A stretch of 64,000 nucleotides of DNA from Serratia nevei (GTDB taxonomy: Bacteria > Pseudomonadota > Gammaproteobacteria > Enterobacterales > Enterobacteriaceae), in contig NZ_JAMYWQ010000022.1 of NCBI RefSeq assembly GCF_024160145.1, positions 24,996 to 88,995 of the forward strand. Reading direction: 5' to 3'. Every line of letters begins with the position of its first letter. Positions within the stretch are counted from its first letter, which is position 1. Under the pieces are notes generated by a model. The model had not been told where the DNA came from. It saw only the letters and a program-made list of their open reading frames with translations, and ran no database searches. The translations under genes and the position numbers were made by a program. This document shows, piece after piece, positions 44,915 through 56,822 of the stretch.

Positions 44915-45919
44915 TTATTTGCGCAGGGTATCAGGCGACTTCATGTAGCGGAAGAAATCGCTGTCCGGGCTCAGTACCAGCACGTCCTGGTTGTCCTTGA
45001 AGCTGGCTTCATAGGCACGCAGGCTACGGATAAAGGCATAGAAGTCCGGATCCTGGCTGAACGCGTTGGCGAACAGCTTGGCCGCTTCGGCATCGCCTTC
45101 ACCGCGGGTGATACGCGCCTGACGCTCGGCTTCCGCCAGGGTACGGGTCACTTCGTAGTCCGCGCTGGCGCGCAACTTCTCGGCTTCTTCCTGGCCTTGC
45201 GAACGCAGACGACGGGCTACCGCTTCACGCTCGGCGCGCATACGCTGGTAGATGGCGTCGGACACTTCCGCCGGCAGGTTGATCTGCTTGATACGCACGT
45301 CGATCACTTCGATGCCCAGCGCCGCCATGCTGTTCGGGTTAACCTGCGGCTGTTTGCCGGTAGTTTCCCGCTCAACGCGCGCTGCCGCAGAGGCGATAGC
45401 GTCATCGGCTTCGGTGGTCGTCACTTCTTCGCCGTCACCCACGGTGCCGGTGTTCAGCGCGTCACGCACGTCGGACATCAGCTTGCCGCGCGAGTCGGTC
45501 ACGATGTCTTTCACGTCCAGGCGGCCGATTTCGGAACGCAGACGGTCGCTGAATTTGCGTTTCAGCAGCACTTCGGCCTGGGAGACGTCGCCGCCGCCGG
45601 TCGCCAGATAGTAACGGCTGAAGTCGCTGATGCGCCACTTCAGATAGGAGTCGACGATCAGATCTTTCTTCTCGCTGGTCACGAAGCGATCGGCCTGATT
45701 GTCCATGGTCTGGATACGCGCATCCAGATTCTTCACGGTCTCAATGAACGGGATCTTGAGGTGCAGACCCGGCGCATACACCAGCGGCTTGTTTTCGCCG
45801 TCGCGCAGAACCTTGCCGAAGCGCAGCACGATGCCGCGCTGGCCTTCCTGCACCACGAACAGCGAAGCGTACAGCACCACCAGCACCGCGAGAACAATAA
45901 CTACAAAAGACTTACGCAT
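44915..45919 (-). CDS. hflC: HflC, FtsH-protease modulator, SPFH family
   Basis: A 334-residue SPFH/prohibitin protein: N-terminal TM (about 4-21, FVVIVLAVLVVLYASLFVV), SPFH domain (VQEGQRGIVLRFGK) and a long coiled-coil region with RAEREAVARRLRSQGQEEAEKLRA. With HflK it forms a cage around FtsH and limits its attack on membrane proteins. It is 3 bp after hflK, so the pair is cotranslated. Confidence 0.97.
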   Translation of the reverse strand: MRKSFVVIVLAVLVVLYASLFVVQEGQRGIVLRFGKVLRDGENKPLVYAPGLHLKIPFIETVKNLDARIQTMDNQADRFVTSEKKDLIVDSYLKWRISDFSRYYLATGGGDVSQAEVLLKRKFSDRLRSEIGRLDVKDIVTDSRGKLMSDVRDALNTGTVGDGEEVTTTEADDAIASAAARVERETTGKQPQVNPNSMAALGIEVIDVRIKQINLPAEVSDAIYQRMRAEREAVARRLRSQGQEEAEKLRASADYEVTRTLAEAERQARITRGEGDAEAAKLFANAFSQDPDFYAFIRSLRAYEASFKDNQDVLVLSPDSDFFRYMKSPDTLRK

Positions 45920-45922
45920 TGA

Positions 45923-47173
45923 TTACTCTCTCCCTACGCGAGTGGTGTCGTCACGCTGCGCATTCGCCCGGCGCTGATCCATAATCGAACCGCCGCTGGT
46001 GCGCGGGGCGCTACTGTTGGCAGCCGGCGCAGGATTCGGATTGAGGCGAATCAGGCTGGTATCCTTGTTGCCGCTCTCCGGCGCCGCGCCTTGGCCGCGC
46101 AGCATCTGATCCAGCGGCAGCACCATCAGGTTGTTGCCTTTGTCGCTCACCAACACCTTACGGGTATGGCCCAGCACTTTTTCCATGGTTTCGATATACA
46201 GACGCTCGCGGGTGATCTGCGGAGCGGACTTGTATTCCGGCAACAGTTTGGCAAAGCGCGCCACCTCACCCTGCGCTTCCAGGATGGTGCGGTCTTTATA
46301 AGCCTTGGAGTCTTCCAGCAGACGCTGCGCCTGGCCGTTCGCACGCGGCTGAACTTCGTTGGCGTAAGCTTCCGCTTCACGGATGTATTGCTGCTCGTTT
46401 TCACGCGCGGCGATCGCATCGTCGAACGACGCCTTCACCTCTTCCGGCGGACGCGCCGCCTGGAAGTTGACGTCCAGCAGCGTGATGCCCATGTTGTAAG
46501 GACGAATGGTCTCTTCCAGCATGCGCTGCGTATCGTTACGCACCACGGTACGGCCTTCGGTCAGGATGCGGTCCATCGAGTATTTGCCGATCACGCCGCG
46601 CAGGGCGCTGTCGGTCGCCTGGCTCAGGCTGTCGTCGGCATTGACGACGCTGAACAGGTACGCTTCCGGGTTGGTCACGCGGTACTGCACGTTCATTTCC
46701 ACGCGCACCACGTTTTCATCGGAGGTCAGCATCACGCCGGATGCCGCCAGCTCGCGCACGGACTCCACGTTCACCGGACGTACGTCGTCGATGAAGGTCG
46801 GCTTCCAGTTCAGGCCCGGCTGCACCAGGTGGCTGAACTTGCCGAAACGCGTCACGACGCCGCGCTCGGCTTCCTTGATGGTGTAGAAGCCGCTGGCGGC
46901 CCAGATCACCACCACGGCCACCGCCGCGATACCGATAATGCGGCCGCTGAAGCCCGACCCTGAGGTGCCGGTGCCGCCGCTATTGCTGTTGGAGCCTTTT
47001 CCCCCGCCAAAACCGCTCAATTTCTTGCTCAGTTTGCGGAAGATATCGTCCAAATCAGGTGGCCCTTGATCACGACCGCCTTTGTTGTTACCGCCAGAGT
47101 TGCCGCCATTGTTATTGCTGCTCCCCCACGGGTCGCGGTCCTGTCCGTTATTACCGGGCTGATTCCACGCCAT
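45923..47173 (-). CDS. hflK: HflK, FtsH-protease modulator, SPFH family
   Basis: A 416-residue partner of HflC. It has a Gly/Asn-rich cytoplasmic N-terminus (MAWNQPGNNGQDRDPWGSS...), a TM segment (about 79-97), SPFH domain (IKEAERGVVTRFGKF) and a coiled coil followed by a flexible C-terminus. It is 68 bp downstream of hflX in hfq-hflX-hflK-hflC. Confidence 0.97.
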   Translation of the reverse strand: MAWNQPGNNGQDRDPWGSSNNNGGNSGGNNKGGRDQGPPDLDDIFRKLSKKLSGFGGGKGSNSNSGGTGTSGSGFSGRIIGIAAVAVVVIWAASGFYTIKEAERGVVTRFGKFSHLVQPGLNWKPTFIDDVRPVNVESVRELAASGVMLTSDENVVRVEMNVQYRVTNPEAYLFSVVNADDSLSQATDSALRGVIGKYSMDRILTEGRTVVRNDTQRMLEETIRPYNMGITLLDVNFQAARPPEEVKASFDDAIAARENEQQYIREAEAYANEVQPRANGQAQRLLEDSKAYKDRTILEAQGEVARFAKLLPEYKSAPQITRERLYIETMEKVLGHTRKVLVSDKGNNLMVLPLDQMLRGQGAAPESGNKDTSLIRLNPNPAPAANSSAPRTSGGSIMDQRRANAQRDDTTRVGRE

Positions 47174-47241
47174 GTTTTAGCTCCATATTCTGTGATTGGG
47201 TACTTCAGGCCTTCGCGAAGCATAAATGTAACAGGATATGA

Positions 47242-48522
47242 TCATACGATAAAGTCAATCAGGTCCTGTTCTTGCTTGCAGAGACGACGCCATTCGACGA
47301 TCGGCATTCGCACCACCACGCCAATGCTGCCGTCCTCTTCGTTCCACTCTTTTTCAATCGCCTGAAGCTGGTAAAAACGGCTGCGAAGACGGCCTGCCCG
47401 TGGCGGTAAGCGCAATTCGTAATGCGCGATCTCCCCCGATAAGCGCTCCGTCAACGCCTGATACAGCAACGGAATACCCTCTCCGCTGGCGGCAGACAGC
47501 CACACCCGGATCGGCAGGTTTTCGTCGTTGCGGTCGATACGCGGCACAAAATCGTCCAGCATATCTATTTTGTTCATCACTAACAGTGTAGGGATTTCAT
47601 CCGAGTCTATCTCCGCCAGCACGGTGTTCACCGCTTCGATGTTCTCATCGACGCGCGGATCTGCGGCATCGATGACGTGCAGCAGCAGAGATGCCTGGCG
47701 CGTTTCCTGCAGCGTCGCCTTGAAGGCGGCCACCAGATCGTGCGGCAGGTGCCGGATAAAGCCTACGGTATCCGCCAACACGGTATCCCCCACATCCGGC
47801 ACGTCAATGCGCCGCAACGTAGGATCCAGGGTGGCAAATAGCTGGTCCGCCGCATACACCTCGGCAGACGTTATTCGGTTAAACAGGGTGGATTTGCCGG
47901 CGTTGGTGTAGCCCACCAGCGACACGGTCGGCACATCGGCGCGGGTCCGCGCGCGTCGGCCTTGTTCACGCTGCTTTTCTACCCGCTCCAGGCGGCGCAG
48001 AATCAAGCTGATGCGATCGCGCAACAGGCGACGGTCGGTCTCAAGCTGGGTTTCCCCCGGCCCGCGCAGGCCAATCCCCCCTTTTTGCCGCTCCAGGTGC
48101 GTCCAGCCGCGTACCAGACGCGTGGCGATGTGACGCAACTGCGCCAGCTCCACCTGCAGCTTACCTTCATGGGTGCGGGCACGCTGGGCAAAAATGTCTA
48201 AAATCAGCCCGGTGCGATCGATCACCCGGCATTCGCACAGGCGCTCAAGGTTTCTTTCCTGCGCCGGGGAAAGGGAATGATCAAACAGGACAACAGACGC
48301 GCCGCTGGCTTTCACCGCATCTGCAATTTCTTCGGCCTTTCCTTCGCCGACAAAGTACTTCGGATGCGGGGCTTTGCGGCTACCAGTCACCACTTGCAAA
48401 GCTTCGACACCGGCTGAGGAGACCAACGATTCGAACTCGTTGAGGTCTTCCGTATCTTTGTCTTGCGAGAAATAGATATGAACCAGTACGGCCTGCTCAC
48501 CGGCTTCATAACGGTCAAACAA
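47242..48522 (-). CDS. hflX: HflX, ribosome-splitting GTPase
   Basis: HflX rescues and splits heat-stalled 70S ribosomes. The 426-residue protein has the N-terminal HflX domain with the long helix [35 protein letters not shown], and the G domain with G1 [12 protein letters not shown]3 DTVGFI and G4 NKIDM. The start is a TTG (complement of 48520-48522) with GAGAGG upstream, as in E. coli, where the gene also starts with TTG. It lies 98 bp after hfq. Confidence 0.96.
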   Translation of the reverse strand: MFDRYEAGEQAVLVHIYFSQDKDTEDLNEFESLVSSAGVEALQVVTGSRKAPHPKYFVGEGKAEEIADAVKASGASVVLFDHSLSPAQERNLERLCECRVIDRTGLILDIFAQRARTHEGKLQVELAQLRHIATRLVRGWTHLERQKGGIGLRGPGETQLETDRRLLRDRISLILRRLERVEKQREQGRRARTRADVPTVSLVGYTNAGKSTLFNRITSAEVYAADQLFATLDPTLRRIDVPDVGDTVLADTVGFIRHLPHDLVAAFKATLQETRQASLLLHVIDAADPRVDENIEAVNTVLAEIDSDEIPTLLVMNKIDMLDDFVPRIDRNDENLPIRVWLSAASGEGIPLLYQALTERLSGEIAHYELRLPPRAGRLRSRFYQLQAIEKEWNEEDGSIGVVVRMPIVEWRRLCKQEQDLIDFIV

Positions 48523-48620
48523 GCGTGCAACCTCTCAAACGGACACTCACCGTGAGTTTGGGGGACATAAACAGCCCGCGGCTGCTTATGCTCCCCGTCA
48601 TGGTTGACTTGCAACGCGCT

Positions 48621-48941
<321 letters not shown>

Positions 48942-49043
48942 TTATTTGCTTGTTGTTTGTAACTAAGAACCTGTCGGCTCTAAAATAAACGACGTAAAAA
49001 ATTTGCGCGCTGAATACTCAGCAATTGTACACAATCACCCAAC

Positions 49044-49985
49044 CTATGCACTAACAACCTGTGTCACCGAGTCCAAAGCCTCTCCCGGCTTTTCACTGTC
49101 CAACCAATGGACCGACTCCCAACCCCGTAACCAGGTCATCTGGCGTTTAGCCAACTGACGTGTTGCGCAAATACCACGATAAACCATCTCATCGTAACTA
49201 ATTTCACCAGACAAGTATGACCACATCTGGCGGTAACCGACACAGCGAATGGAGGGCAAGTCCGTATGCAAATCACCCCGTGCGAAAAGTGCACGCGCTT
49301 CCGTCTCAAAACCCGCCGCCAACATTTGATGGTACCGCAGCTCAATGCGTTGATGGATCAACTCACGGCTGGTCGGCGCTATCGCAAATTGGTGAACTTG
49401 ATACGGTAACGATTCACCCGAAATTTTAGTCAGTTCCGTTAAAGTTTTACCCGAAATAAAAAAAACTTCCAGTGCTCTGGACAGTCTCTGCGGATCATTC
49501 GGATGAATTCTCAGTGCCGCGACCGGATCGATCGCCTGTAACTGACGGTGCAACGCCTCCCAGCCCTGCTCCGCCGCTTGCTGTTCGATACGCTCGCGCA
49601 CCGCGGGATCGGCGGACGGCAGCGGCGACAATCCTTCCAGCAACGCCTTGAAATACAACATGGTGCCGCCGACCAGCAACGGAATGCGCCCGGCGGCGGT
49701 GATATCGGCCATCTCCTTCAGCGCGTCGGCGCGGAACTCGGCGGCCGAGTAAGCTTCGGCGGGATCGCGGATATCGATCAGCCGATGCGGCGCCTGCGCC
49801 AATTCTTCGGCGCTCGGCTTGGCGGTGCCGATATCCATGCCGCGGTAAATCAGCGCGGAATCGACGCTGATCAGTTCCACCGGCAGGCGTTCGCGCAGCG
49901 CGATCGCCAGCGCGGTCTTGCCCGAGGCGGTCGGCCCCATGATGAAAATAGCCGGGGGACGTGGTGTCATTTCAGTTTCAGTCAT
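49044..49985 (-). CDS. miaA: MiaA, tRNA dimethylallyltransferase
   Basis: MiaA adds the dimethylallyl group to A37 of tRNAs reading UNN codons. The 313-residue protein has the P-loop [11 protein letters not shown] near the N-terminus, [19 protein letters not shown] and [15 protein letters not shown] chose ATG 49985 ([14 protein letters not shown]) on homology; it lies within the last bases of mutL (8-bp overlap), so translation is likely coupled. The open frame runs 30 codons further but inside mutL. Confidence 0.96.
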   Translation of the reverse strand: MTETEMTPRPPAIFIMGPTASGKTALAIALRERLPVELISVDSALIYRGMDIGTAKPSAEELAQAPHRLIDIRDPAEAYSAAEFRADALKEMADITAAGRIPLLVGGTMLYFKALLEGLSPLPSADPAVRERIEQQAAEQGWEALHRQLQAIDPVAALRIHPNDPQRLSRALEVFFISGKTLTELTKISGESLPYQVHQFAIAPTSRELIHQRIELRYHQMLAAGFETEARALFARGDLHTDLPSIRCVGYRQMWSYLSGEISYDEMVYRGICATRQLAKRQMTWLRGWESVHWLDSEKPGEALDSVTQVVSA

Positions 49986-51861
49986 GCTTGAGGGCCGCCA
50001 GTGCGGCCTGTAAATCAACGGGTTGTAAAAGTCCGCTCGGCGGCGATTTGACCAGCTGCGGGCAAAGTCGTTCAACGTCGGTCAGCAATTGTATCGCTTG
50101 CGAGGTGTTCCAGTGCTCATGTTCGCTGCCGAGACGGCGAGCGAGCCAGGTAGCCAGCATCCCGGGCGACATCTCCTGATGTTCGGCCAGATAGCCTAAC
50201 AGTTCGGGTATCAGTTTTTGTAAATTTTGTTGGCGCAATGGTAAAGGCACTGCGCGCAGCGTCACACGGCCGTGATCCGTCTGCAGATCCAGCCCCATCG
50301 CCGCCAGCAGCGCCTGATGCCGCGCAATGGCCGCCGCTTCGTGCTTGTCCAGCGTCAGCTTGATCGGGATCAGCAGCGGCTGCGGCCGCAGCCCTTCCGC
50401 CGGCGGGTTGAGCTGCGCCTGGCGCAGCCAGCGTTCGGCCACCGTCAGGTTGAGCAACGCCGGCTGCTGGCGCTGTTCAATCAGCGCGTAGCACGGCGGG
50501 TGGATCATCAGCACCCGGCCAAAACTGTGTTGGCCGCCCGCCAATGGCGTTTCCGCTGCGGCTTTCGCCGGCGGGAACAGCGGCGGCCTGCTCGAGACGT
50601 CCGGCGCGGCAGCAGCCGGCAGCTCGGCGGCGGGTTGCATCAATTTACCGTACAGCTCGCCTTCGCGTTTCTGGTAACCGCCCGCCGTTTGCCAGCCCGG
50701 TTGCGGCGCACGCTCGCGGGCAGCGCCGGCCGCTGGCGGCGTTTCGCGACGCGGCGCAGGTTGAGAAAAATGGTTGCCGCCGGCGGCGACGCGGTTTTCC
50801 GGCTGCCAGACCTGCTCAGGCGCTTCGTCAAACGTTTCCGCCAGCGGCAACGACGGCGCTTGACCGGCCTGTTGCAGCACGGTGGTTACCGCCTGGTAGA
50901 TAAAATCGTGCACCAGCCGCGCCTGATGGAAACGCACCTCGTGCTTGGCGGGATGAACGTTGACGTCCACCTGGTGCGGATCGACCTCCAGATACAGCAC
51001 ATAGGCGGGCTGCTGATCGTCCTTCAGCTGATCCTGATAGGCCTGACGAATGGCGTGATTGATCAGCCGATCGCGCATCATGCGGCAGTTGACGTAGCAG
51101 TACTGCATTTCACCCAGCTGGCGCGCCCCGGCCGGATCCGCCACCCAACCGCGGATGCTCAGATCGCCGTGCTGCCAGTCGATATTCAGCGCATGCTGCA
51201 AAAACGCCGGGCCGCAGATGCTGCCCAAACGGCGCTCATGCTGGCTTTCTTCTTTCGCCGCGCGGTATTGGCGGATCAGTTTGCCGTTGTGGCTGAGGTT
51301 GATCGCCACATCGAAACGCGCCAGCGCGATGCGCCGCACCACTTCATCGATATGGCCGAATTCGGTTTTCTCGGTGCGCATGAACTTGCGGCGCGCCGGG
51401 GTGTTGTAGAACAGATCCAGCACTTCCAGCGTGCTGCCGACCGGATGCGCGGCGGGTTTGACCGTCACCGCCTGCTCGCGCCCTTCGGCATAGGCTTGCC
51501 ACGCCTCGCTCTGGTCGGCAGTGCGCGACGTCAGGGTCAAACGGGAAACCGAGCTGATACTGGCCAGCGCTTCGCCGCGAAAGCCGAGGCTGACGATCGC
51601 CTCCAGGTCGTCGAGCGTGCTGATTTTGCTGGTGGCGTGGCGCGCCAACGCCAGCGCCAGATCCTCCTTGCCAATGCCGCAGCCGTTGTCGCGAATGCGG
51701 ATCAGCTTGGCGCCGCCGCGTTCAATATCGATATCGATGCGCGTCGCGCCGGCGTCCAGGCTGTTTTCCACCAGCTCCTTGACGACCGACGCGGGGCGTT
51801 CAACCACCTCTCCGGCGGCGATCTGGTTGGCGAGCTGTGGTGGTAACACCTGGATAGGCAT
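49978..51861 (-). CDS. mutL: MutL, mismatch repair ATPase
   Basis: MutL couples MutS mismatch recognition to MutH and UvrD. The 627-residue protein has the GHKL ATPase motifs [28 protein letters not shown] and TSKI...LGFRGEAL, a Pro/Gln-rich linker (about 340-430) and a C-terminal dimerisation domain. There is no DQHAAXEXE endonuclease motif, consistent with a MutH-dependent system. It is 22 bp after amiB. Confidence 0.97.
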   Translation of the reverse strand: MPIQVLPPQLANQIAAGEVVERPASVVKELVENSLDAGATRIDIDIERGGAKLIRIRDNGCGIGKEDLALALARHATSKISTLDDLEAIVSLGFRGEALASISSVSRLTLTSRTADQSEAWQAYAEGREQAVTVKPAAHPVGSTLEVLDLFYNTPARRKFMRTEKTEFGHIDEVVRRIALARFDVAINLSHNGKLIRQYRAAKEESQHERRLGSICGPAFLQHALNIDWQHGDLSIRGWVADPAGARQLGEMQYCYVNCRMMRDRLINHAIRQAYQDQLKDDQQPAYVLYLEVDPHQVDVNVHPAKHEVRFHQARLVHDFIYQAVTTVLQQAGQAPSLPLAETFDEAPEQVWQPENRVAAGGNHFSQPAPRRETPPAAGAARERAPQPGWQTAGGYQKREGELYGKLMQPAAELPAAAAPDVSSRPPLFPPAKAAAETPLAGGQHSFGRVLMIHPPCYALIEQRQQPALLNLTVAERWLRQAQLNPPAEGLRPQPLLIPIKLTLDKHEAAAIARHQALLAAMGLDLQTDHGRVTLRAVPLPLRQQNLQKLIPELLGYLAEHQEMSPGMLATWLARRLGSEHEHWNTSQAIQLLTDVERLCPQLVKSPPSGLLQPVDLQAALAALKHD

Positions 51862-51883
51862 GCTGGCTCCTGTAGCGATGGCG

Positions 51884-53680
51884 CTAGGCCTGCGGAATGG
51901 TCAGCGTCCGATCCAGCGGCGCGACGTCCGACTTCAGATTATTGACCCGTTTCAGATCGCCGACGCTGACCCCGTAGCGAGAAGCGATGGAGGAGAGCGT
52001 ATCCCCACGGGCTACTTTATGTTTAGACGGCTTCTTCGCCGGCGTTTTCGCCTTGGCGACGGTGGTGACGGCGGCGGTTTTCCCCGCCGGCACCTTCAGG
52101 CGTTGCCCTACCCACACACCGTCCTTCTTCAGTTTGTTCAGATCGCGCAGCGCCGCCGGGGTCGTGCCGTAGCTGTCGGCGATGCCGGACAGCGTTTCCG
52201 CCCGCTTCACCACGTGGATCCGGGTCTTGCCGCTTGCGCTGCGGCTCGCGCCGGCCGGGCTGACGATAGGCTCCGGCTGGCGCACGTCTGGTGTTGAAGT
52301 GTCAACCGCCGCTGCGACGTCCAGCGGTCGGTTTTCCACCTTTGGGTCGGCTTGCAGCGGATGCGCCAGGAAATAACTGCGCAGGCCGTTATAAATGGCC
52401 TTGGCAATCTTCTCCTGATACGCGCTACTGCCCAGCAGCCGCTCCTCCGTGCTATTACTGATAAATCCTGTTTCCACCAGCAGCGATGGAATATCCGGCG
52501 AACGCAACACGCCCAGGCTGGCGTGTTCCGGCCGGCGCTTATGCAACGATCCGACGCTCTGCAACTGCTGCAGCACCTTCACCGCCACATCGTACCCGAC
52601 GCGCTGCGAGTGGCCGAACTGCAGGTCCAGCACCGCCTGGCTCAGATAAGGGTCGGCCTGGCTGTTGGCCAGCAGGTCGCCGGCGCCGCCGAGCAGCTCG
52701 GACTGCTTCTCATGCTGTTCCAGCCAACCGGCCATTTCGCTGTTGGCGCGGCGGTTGGACAGCACCCAAACGGAAGCCCCGCTGGCGCTGCGGTTCGGCG
52801 CTGCGTCGGCGTGGATGGAGACCAGCACGTTGGCGCCCTGTTTGCGCGCGACGTCGGAACGCCCCATTACCGAAATGAAATAGTCGCCGTTGCGCGTCAA
52901 CACCGGCTTGAACTGCGGATCGGCGTCCAGCATCGCCTGCAGACGGCGCGCGATGGCAATGGTGACATTCTTCTCTTTCAGCCCGCTCGGGCCGATAGCG
53001 CCCGGATCCTGGCCGCCGTGGCCGGCGTCGATCGCCACCACCACCCGATCGCCGGAACCGGCGGAAACGCGGCTGCTGCGCGGCGTGACCTCGGTGGCGG
53101 TGCCTGCGACTACGGTCTGTTTATTGGTAAACGGATTCGATCCCGTCGGTGCTTTGCGCAGCGGTGGTTCCGGCGCTTCACGCACCGCGACCGGCGCCTG
53201 ACGCGGCGGTTGGCTGACCGCCACCGGCGCAGCCGTTTGCACCGGCGCTTTACGCGCCACGGTATTGGCGCCGCCTTCAGCCGTAATGGTAAACACCACG
53301 GTGTGCACGCTGCCGTTCTGACGGGTGGAAACGCGGGTTTTGGCGCGCTGGGTCAGATCGAACACCAGCCGCACGCTCTGAGCATCTTTCGGCGCGCTGG
53401 AGCGAATGCTTTTCACCAGGTTTTGGCCGCTGAAATTGAGCGGCAGACCGCCGACCTTGCCCTTCTGGTTAACATCCAGCACCACGCGGTCCGGGCCGTG
53501 CAACGGGAAAAACGCGTAGTCCGGCGGGCCGTTGAAGCTCACCGACACCGTCGCTTCACGCTGGGCGTTGGCCACTTTGATATCGGACAGCGAGGACGCC
53601 GCCAGCGCATTCAATGCGCCGAGCGGCCCCAGCACGGCGATCAGCATGATGACCGCAAATTTTTTCAACGCATGCGTCAT
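51884..53680 (-). CDS. amiB: AmiB, N-acetylmuramoyl-L-alanine amidase with two LysM repeats
   Basis: AmiB splits septal peptidoglycan during cell separation and is activated by EnvC. The 598-residue protein has a signal peptide (ending LAA-SSL), an AMIN domain (about 30-140), a zinc amidase_3 domain (about 210-440; [30 protein letters not shown]), then two LysM repeats (about 488-533 and 553-598). It is longer than E. coli AmiB (445), because of the C-terminal LysM part. Start is ATG 53680 rather than the upstream 53704. It is 7 bp after tsaE. Confidence 0.95.
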   Translation of the reverse strand: MTHALKKFAVIMLIAVLGPLGALNALAASSLSDIKVANAQREATVSVSFNGPPDYAFFPLHGPDRVVLDVNQKGKVGGLPLNFSGQNLVKSIRSSAPKDAQSVRLVFDLTQRAKTRVSTRQNGSVHTVVFTITAEGGANTVARKAPVQTAAPVAVSQPPRQAPVAVREAPEPPLRKAPTGSNPFTNKQTVVAGTATEVTPRSSRVSAGSGDRVVVAIDAGHGGQDPGAIGPSGLKEKNVTIAIARRLQAMLDADPQFKPVLTRNGDYFISVMGRSDVARKQGANVLVSIHADAAPNRSASGASVWVLSNRRANSEMAGWLEQHEKQSELLGGAGDLLANSQADPYLSQAVLDLQFGHSQRVGYDVAVKVLQQLQSVGSLHKRRPEHASLGVLRSPDIPSLLVETGFISNSTEERLLGSSAYQEKIAKAIYNGLRSYFLAHPLQADPKVENRPLDVAAAVDTSTPDVRQPEPIVSPAGASRSASGKTRIHVVKRAETLSGIADSYGTTPAALRDLNKLKKDGVWVGQRLKVPAGKTAAVTTVAKAKTPAKKPSKHKVARGDTLSSIASRYGVSVGDLKRVNNLKSDVAPLDRTLTIPQA

Positions 53681-53687
53681 TGCTGCA

Positions 53688-54158
53688 TCATCCCTGTGAT
53701 CCATGAATGCGGTCTAACAGCTGGCTGCCATAAGCGGAAATCGCCTCGATCTTCGCCTCGCGCCCCTCCCCCTGATAGCCGAAGTGCAGCGCCAGATCCG
53801 GCTCCGGCAATACGCCGGTACCCTGCTGTGGCCATTCGACCAGGCAGATGGCGTCTTGCGCGAAGTAATCGCGAATGCCCATGAATTCAAGCTCTTCCGG
53901 ATCGGCCAGGCGATACAGATCGAAGTGATACACCGCCAGCGGCTGCAAGGCATAGGGCTCCACCAGCGTGTAGGTCGGGCTTTTAACGTTGCCCTGATGC
54001 CCCAAAGCCTGCAGGAAGCCACGGCTGAAGGTGGTTTTACCGGCGCCCAGGTCGCCGTAGAGATAAATGACGCTGGCGCGATCGCAGGCCTTGGCCAAAG
54101 TGGTGCCCAATGCGACAGTCGCTGCCTCGTCCGGCAGAGGTAAAACGAGTTCTTTCAT
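53688..54158 (-). CDS. tsaE: TsaE, ATPase for tRNA t6A synthesis
   Basis: TsaE (156 residues) is the ATPase that drives TsaBD in threonylcarbamoyl-A37 modification of tRNAs reading ANN codons. It has the Walker A loop [13 protein letters not shown] and the conserved [12 protein letters not shown] and [18 protein letters not shown] chose ATG 54158 (MKELVLPLP) by homology over the upstream 54182. It is 11 bp after nnr and 7 bp before amiB. Confidence 0.96.
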   Translation of the reverse strand: MKELVLPLPDEAATVALGTTLAKACDRASVIYLYGDLGAGKTTFSRGFLQALGHQGNVKSPTYTLVEPYALQPLAVYHFDLYRLADPEELEFMGIRDYFAQDAICLVEWPQQGTGVLPEPDLALHFGYQGEGREAKIEAISAYGSQLLDRIHGSQG

Positions 54159-54169
54159 TCGATTAAAGT

Positions 54170-55684
54170 CTATTTTGCCCACTCAGGGTTAACGAAATGA
54201 AGGATGTCCGGCAGTAAATCGGTCGCCAACATGCCTCTTGTTCCTTGTCTTTCCGCTACGCGATCGCCGGCCGCGCCGTGCACGACGCAGCCCGCACAGG
54301 CGGCATCATACAGCGAGAGCTTTTGCGCCAGCAAACCGCCGATGATGCCCGACAGCACATCGCCCATGCCGCCGGAGGCCATGCCGGCGTTGCCGACGTC
54401 GGCGATCGCCATCCGCCCCCGCTCATCGGCGATCAGCGTACCGGCGCCTTTCAGCACCGCCACGCCGCCGTAGCGCGCCGTCAGGTTGCGCACGGCAAGT
54501 AAGCGATCACTCTCAATGTCGGCAGTGCTACAGCTCAACAGCCGCGCCGCCTCTCCAGGATGCGGAGTCATCACGCGATTCTGCCGTTTCTCGGGATTTA
54601 ATGCCAGCAAGTTCAGCGCATCGGCGTCCCACAAGGCCGGTTTATCGCTGGTTTGCAGCACGTTCAAGGCGTTTTTGCCCCATTCAGCCTGGCCCAGCCC
54701 CGGGCCAATCACCAGCACATCCGCCCATTGCATCGCCTGCCGCAGCGTCGCCTCGTCCAGCGCCTGCGCCATCAACTCCGGCCGGGCCGCCAGCAGCGGT
54801 GCGACGTGTTCAATGTGAGTAAGCACTCGCACCAATCCCGCCCCGCTGCGCAGCGCCGCTTCCGCCGCCATACGAATGGCGCCGCCGAATCCGCGGTCAC
54901 CGCCCACCAACAGCAGGCGGCCATGCTCGCCCTTATGGGCGCAGGGGCGGCGCGGATGCAGCCAGCGCGGCAACGCCTCGGCGGTAAGCCGCTGAATCTG
55001 TTCCGGTTGCTTCGCCAGCCAACCCGATAAGCCTAGCGCATTCTGATGAAGTTGCCCGACCCAGTCACGCGCCTGGCCGGTCAGCAATCCCGGTTTGAGG
55101 CCGATGAACGTGACGGTGTGCGCGGCACGCACGACCACGCCCGGCACCGCGCCGCTTTCCGCCAGCAGGCCGGACGGGATATCGAGCGCGACCACCGGCG
55201 CCGAATGGCGGTTGACGGCCTCGATCAGCGCGTCGTAAGGCGCACGCGGCGCGCTGCCAAGGCCAGTGCCTAACAGGCCGTCGATAATGAGAGAGACAGA
55301 CGCCGGCCAGCGGCTGTTCGCCGGCAGAATGTCGCCGCCGGCGAACAGCCAGGCCTCGCGGGCCGCTGCGGCTTCCGGCGGCAAAGGCCGTGCGCCTTCG
55401 CAGGCGATCAGCGTCACCTGCAGGCCCGCCGCCTTCGCCAGGCGCGCCACCACATAGCCGTCGCCGCCGTTGTTGCCGTGCCCGCACAGCACCAGCCAGT
55501 GGTCGCGGGAGGGGTACGCGTTGCGCGCCAGCGCGTAGGCCGCCTGACCGGCGCGCTGCATCAAATCGTAAAGAGAAATACCGAGCGAGGCCGCCGCCGC
55601 GGGTTCCGAGCGACGGATCCAATCCGCAGGCCAGACAGAGTGTGGTAAACTGTCAGCGTATGCTTTTTCACTGTGGTCCGTCAT
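54170..55684 (-). CDS. nnr: Nnr (YjeF), bifunctional NAD(P)HX epimerase/dehydratase
   Basis: Nnr repairs hydrated NAD(P)H. The 504-residue fusion has an N-terminal epimerase ([17 protein letters not shown] at about 68-84) and a C-terminal ADP-dependent dehydratase ([57 protein letters not shown]). The start codon is the complement of 55682-55684 and shares CAT/ATG bases with divergent queG. First gene of the nnr-tsaE-amiB-mutL-miaA-hfq cluster. Confidence 0.96.
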   Translation of the reverse strand: MTDHSEKAYADSLPHSVWPADWIRRSEPAAAASLGISLYDLMQRAGQAAYALARNAYPSRDHWLVLCGHGNNGGDGYVVARLAKAAGLQVTLIACEGARPLPPEAAAAREAWLFAGGDILPANSRWPASVSLIIDGLLGTGLGSAPRAPYDALIEAVNRHSAPVVALDIPSGLLAESGAVPGVVVRAAHTVTFIGLKPGLLTGQARDWVGQLHQNALGLSGWLAKQPEQIQRLTAEALPRWLHPRRPCAHKGEHGRLLLVGGDRGFGGAIRMAAEAALRSGAGLVRVLTHIEHVAPLLAARPELMAQALDEATLRQAMQWADVLVIGPGLGQAEWGKNALNVLQTSDKPALWDADALNLLALNPEKRQNRVMTPHPGEAARLLSCSTADIESDRLLAVRNLTARYGGVAVLKGAGTLIADERGRMAIADVGNAGMASGGMGDVLSGIIGGLLAQKLSLYDAACAGCVVHGAAGDRVAERQGTRGMLATDLLPDILHFVNPEWAK

Positions 55685-56822
55685 GACGCACCCCCTCGAT
55701 CTCCATCAACTCGCCCAACATATCAAGCAATGGGGGCAATCGCTAGGATTCCAACAGGTTGGCATCTGCGATACCGACCTGAGCCTCGAAGAGCCGAAGC
55801 TGCAGGCCTGGCTCGACAAGCAGTACCACGGCGAGATGGAATGGATGGCGCGCCACGGCATGCTGCGCGCGCGCCCTCACGAACTGTTGCCGGGCACGCT
55901 GCGGGTGATCAGCGTACGCATGAACTACCTGCCGGCCAAGGCGGCGTTTGCCAGCACCTTGCAAAATCCGCAGCTGGGTTACGTCAGCCGCTACGCGCTG
56001 GGGCGCGACTATCACAAACTGTTGCGCCAGCGCCTGAAAAAGCTGGGCGATCGGATCCAGGCCTACTGCGACGAGTTGAATTTCCGCCCCTTTGTCGACT
56101 CGGCGCCGGTGATGGAACGCGCGCTGGCCGCCAAGGCGGGCATCGGCTGGGTTGGTAAACACTCACTAATTCTCAACCGCGAAGCCGGGTCGTGGTTTTT
56201 CCTCGGCGAGCTGCTGATCGACCTGCCGCTGCCGGTGGATAAGCCGCAGGAAGAGCAGTGCGGCCGCTGCGTCGCCTGCATCACCACCTGCCCGACCGGC
56301 GCCATCGTCGCCCCCTATACCGTAGACGCCCGGCGCTGCATCTCCTACCTGACCATCGAGCTGGAGGGCGCGATCCCGGAGGAATTCCGGCCGCTGCTTG
56401 GCAACCGCATCTACGGCTGCGACGACTGCCAGCTGATCTGCCCGTGGAACCGCTTTTCGCAGCTCACCGACGAAGACGATTTCAGCCCGCGCGCCGCGCT
56501 GCATGCGCCGCAGCTGCTCGATCTGTTCAACTGGACGGAAGAAAAATTCCTGCGCATCACCGAAGGCTCGGCGATACGCCGCATCGGCCACCTGCGCTGG
56601 CTGCGCAATATCGCCGTGGCGCTGGGCAATGCGCCTTACGAGGACAGCATCGTGCTCGCGCTGCGCTCGCGCCTGGGCCAGGACGCCATGCTGGACGAAC
56701 ATATCCGCTGGGCGCTGGCGCAACAGCTCACCCGCCGCGACGCACAGAGCATCGAGGTACAGACAGCGCAGAAGAAACGGCTGATACGGGCTGTGGAAAA
56801 AGGCCTGCCGAGGGACGCCTGA
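55683..56822 (+). CDS. queG: QueG, epoxyqueuosine reductase
   Basis: QueG performs the last step of queuosine synthesis in tRNA, using cobalamin and two [4Fe-4S] clusters. The 379-residue protein has both cluster motifs, CGRCVACITTCPTGAI and CDDCQLICPWN, and the QueG stretch YALGRDYHKLLRQRLK. The ATG (55683) overlaps the nnr start on the other strand, so the two genes share CATG at 55682-55685. This compact divergent arrangement is like E. coli. Confidence 0.96.
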   Translation: MTHPLDLHQLAQHIKQWGQSLGFQQVGICDTDLSLEEPKLQAWLDKQYHGEMEWMARHGMLRARPHELLPGTLRVISVRMNYLPAKAAFASTLQNPQLGYVSRYALGRDYHKLLRQRLKKLGDRIQAYCDELNFRPFVDSAPVMERALAAKAGIGWVGKHSLILNREAGSWFFLGELLIDLPLPVDKPQEEQCGRCVACITTCPTGAIVAPYTVDARRCISYLTIELEGAIPEEFRPLLGNRIYGCDDCQLICPWNRFSQLTDEDDFSPRAALHAPQLLDLFNWTEEKFLRITEGSAIRRIGHLRWLRNIAVALGNAPYEDSIVLALRSRLGQDAMLDEHIRWALAQQLTRRDAQSIEVQTAQKKRLIRAVEKGLPRDA

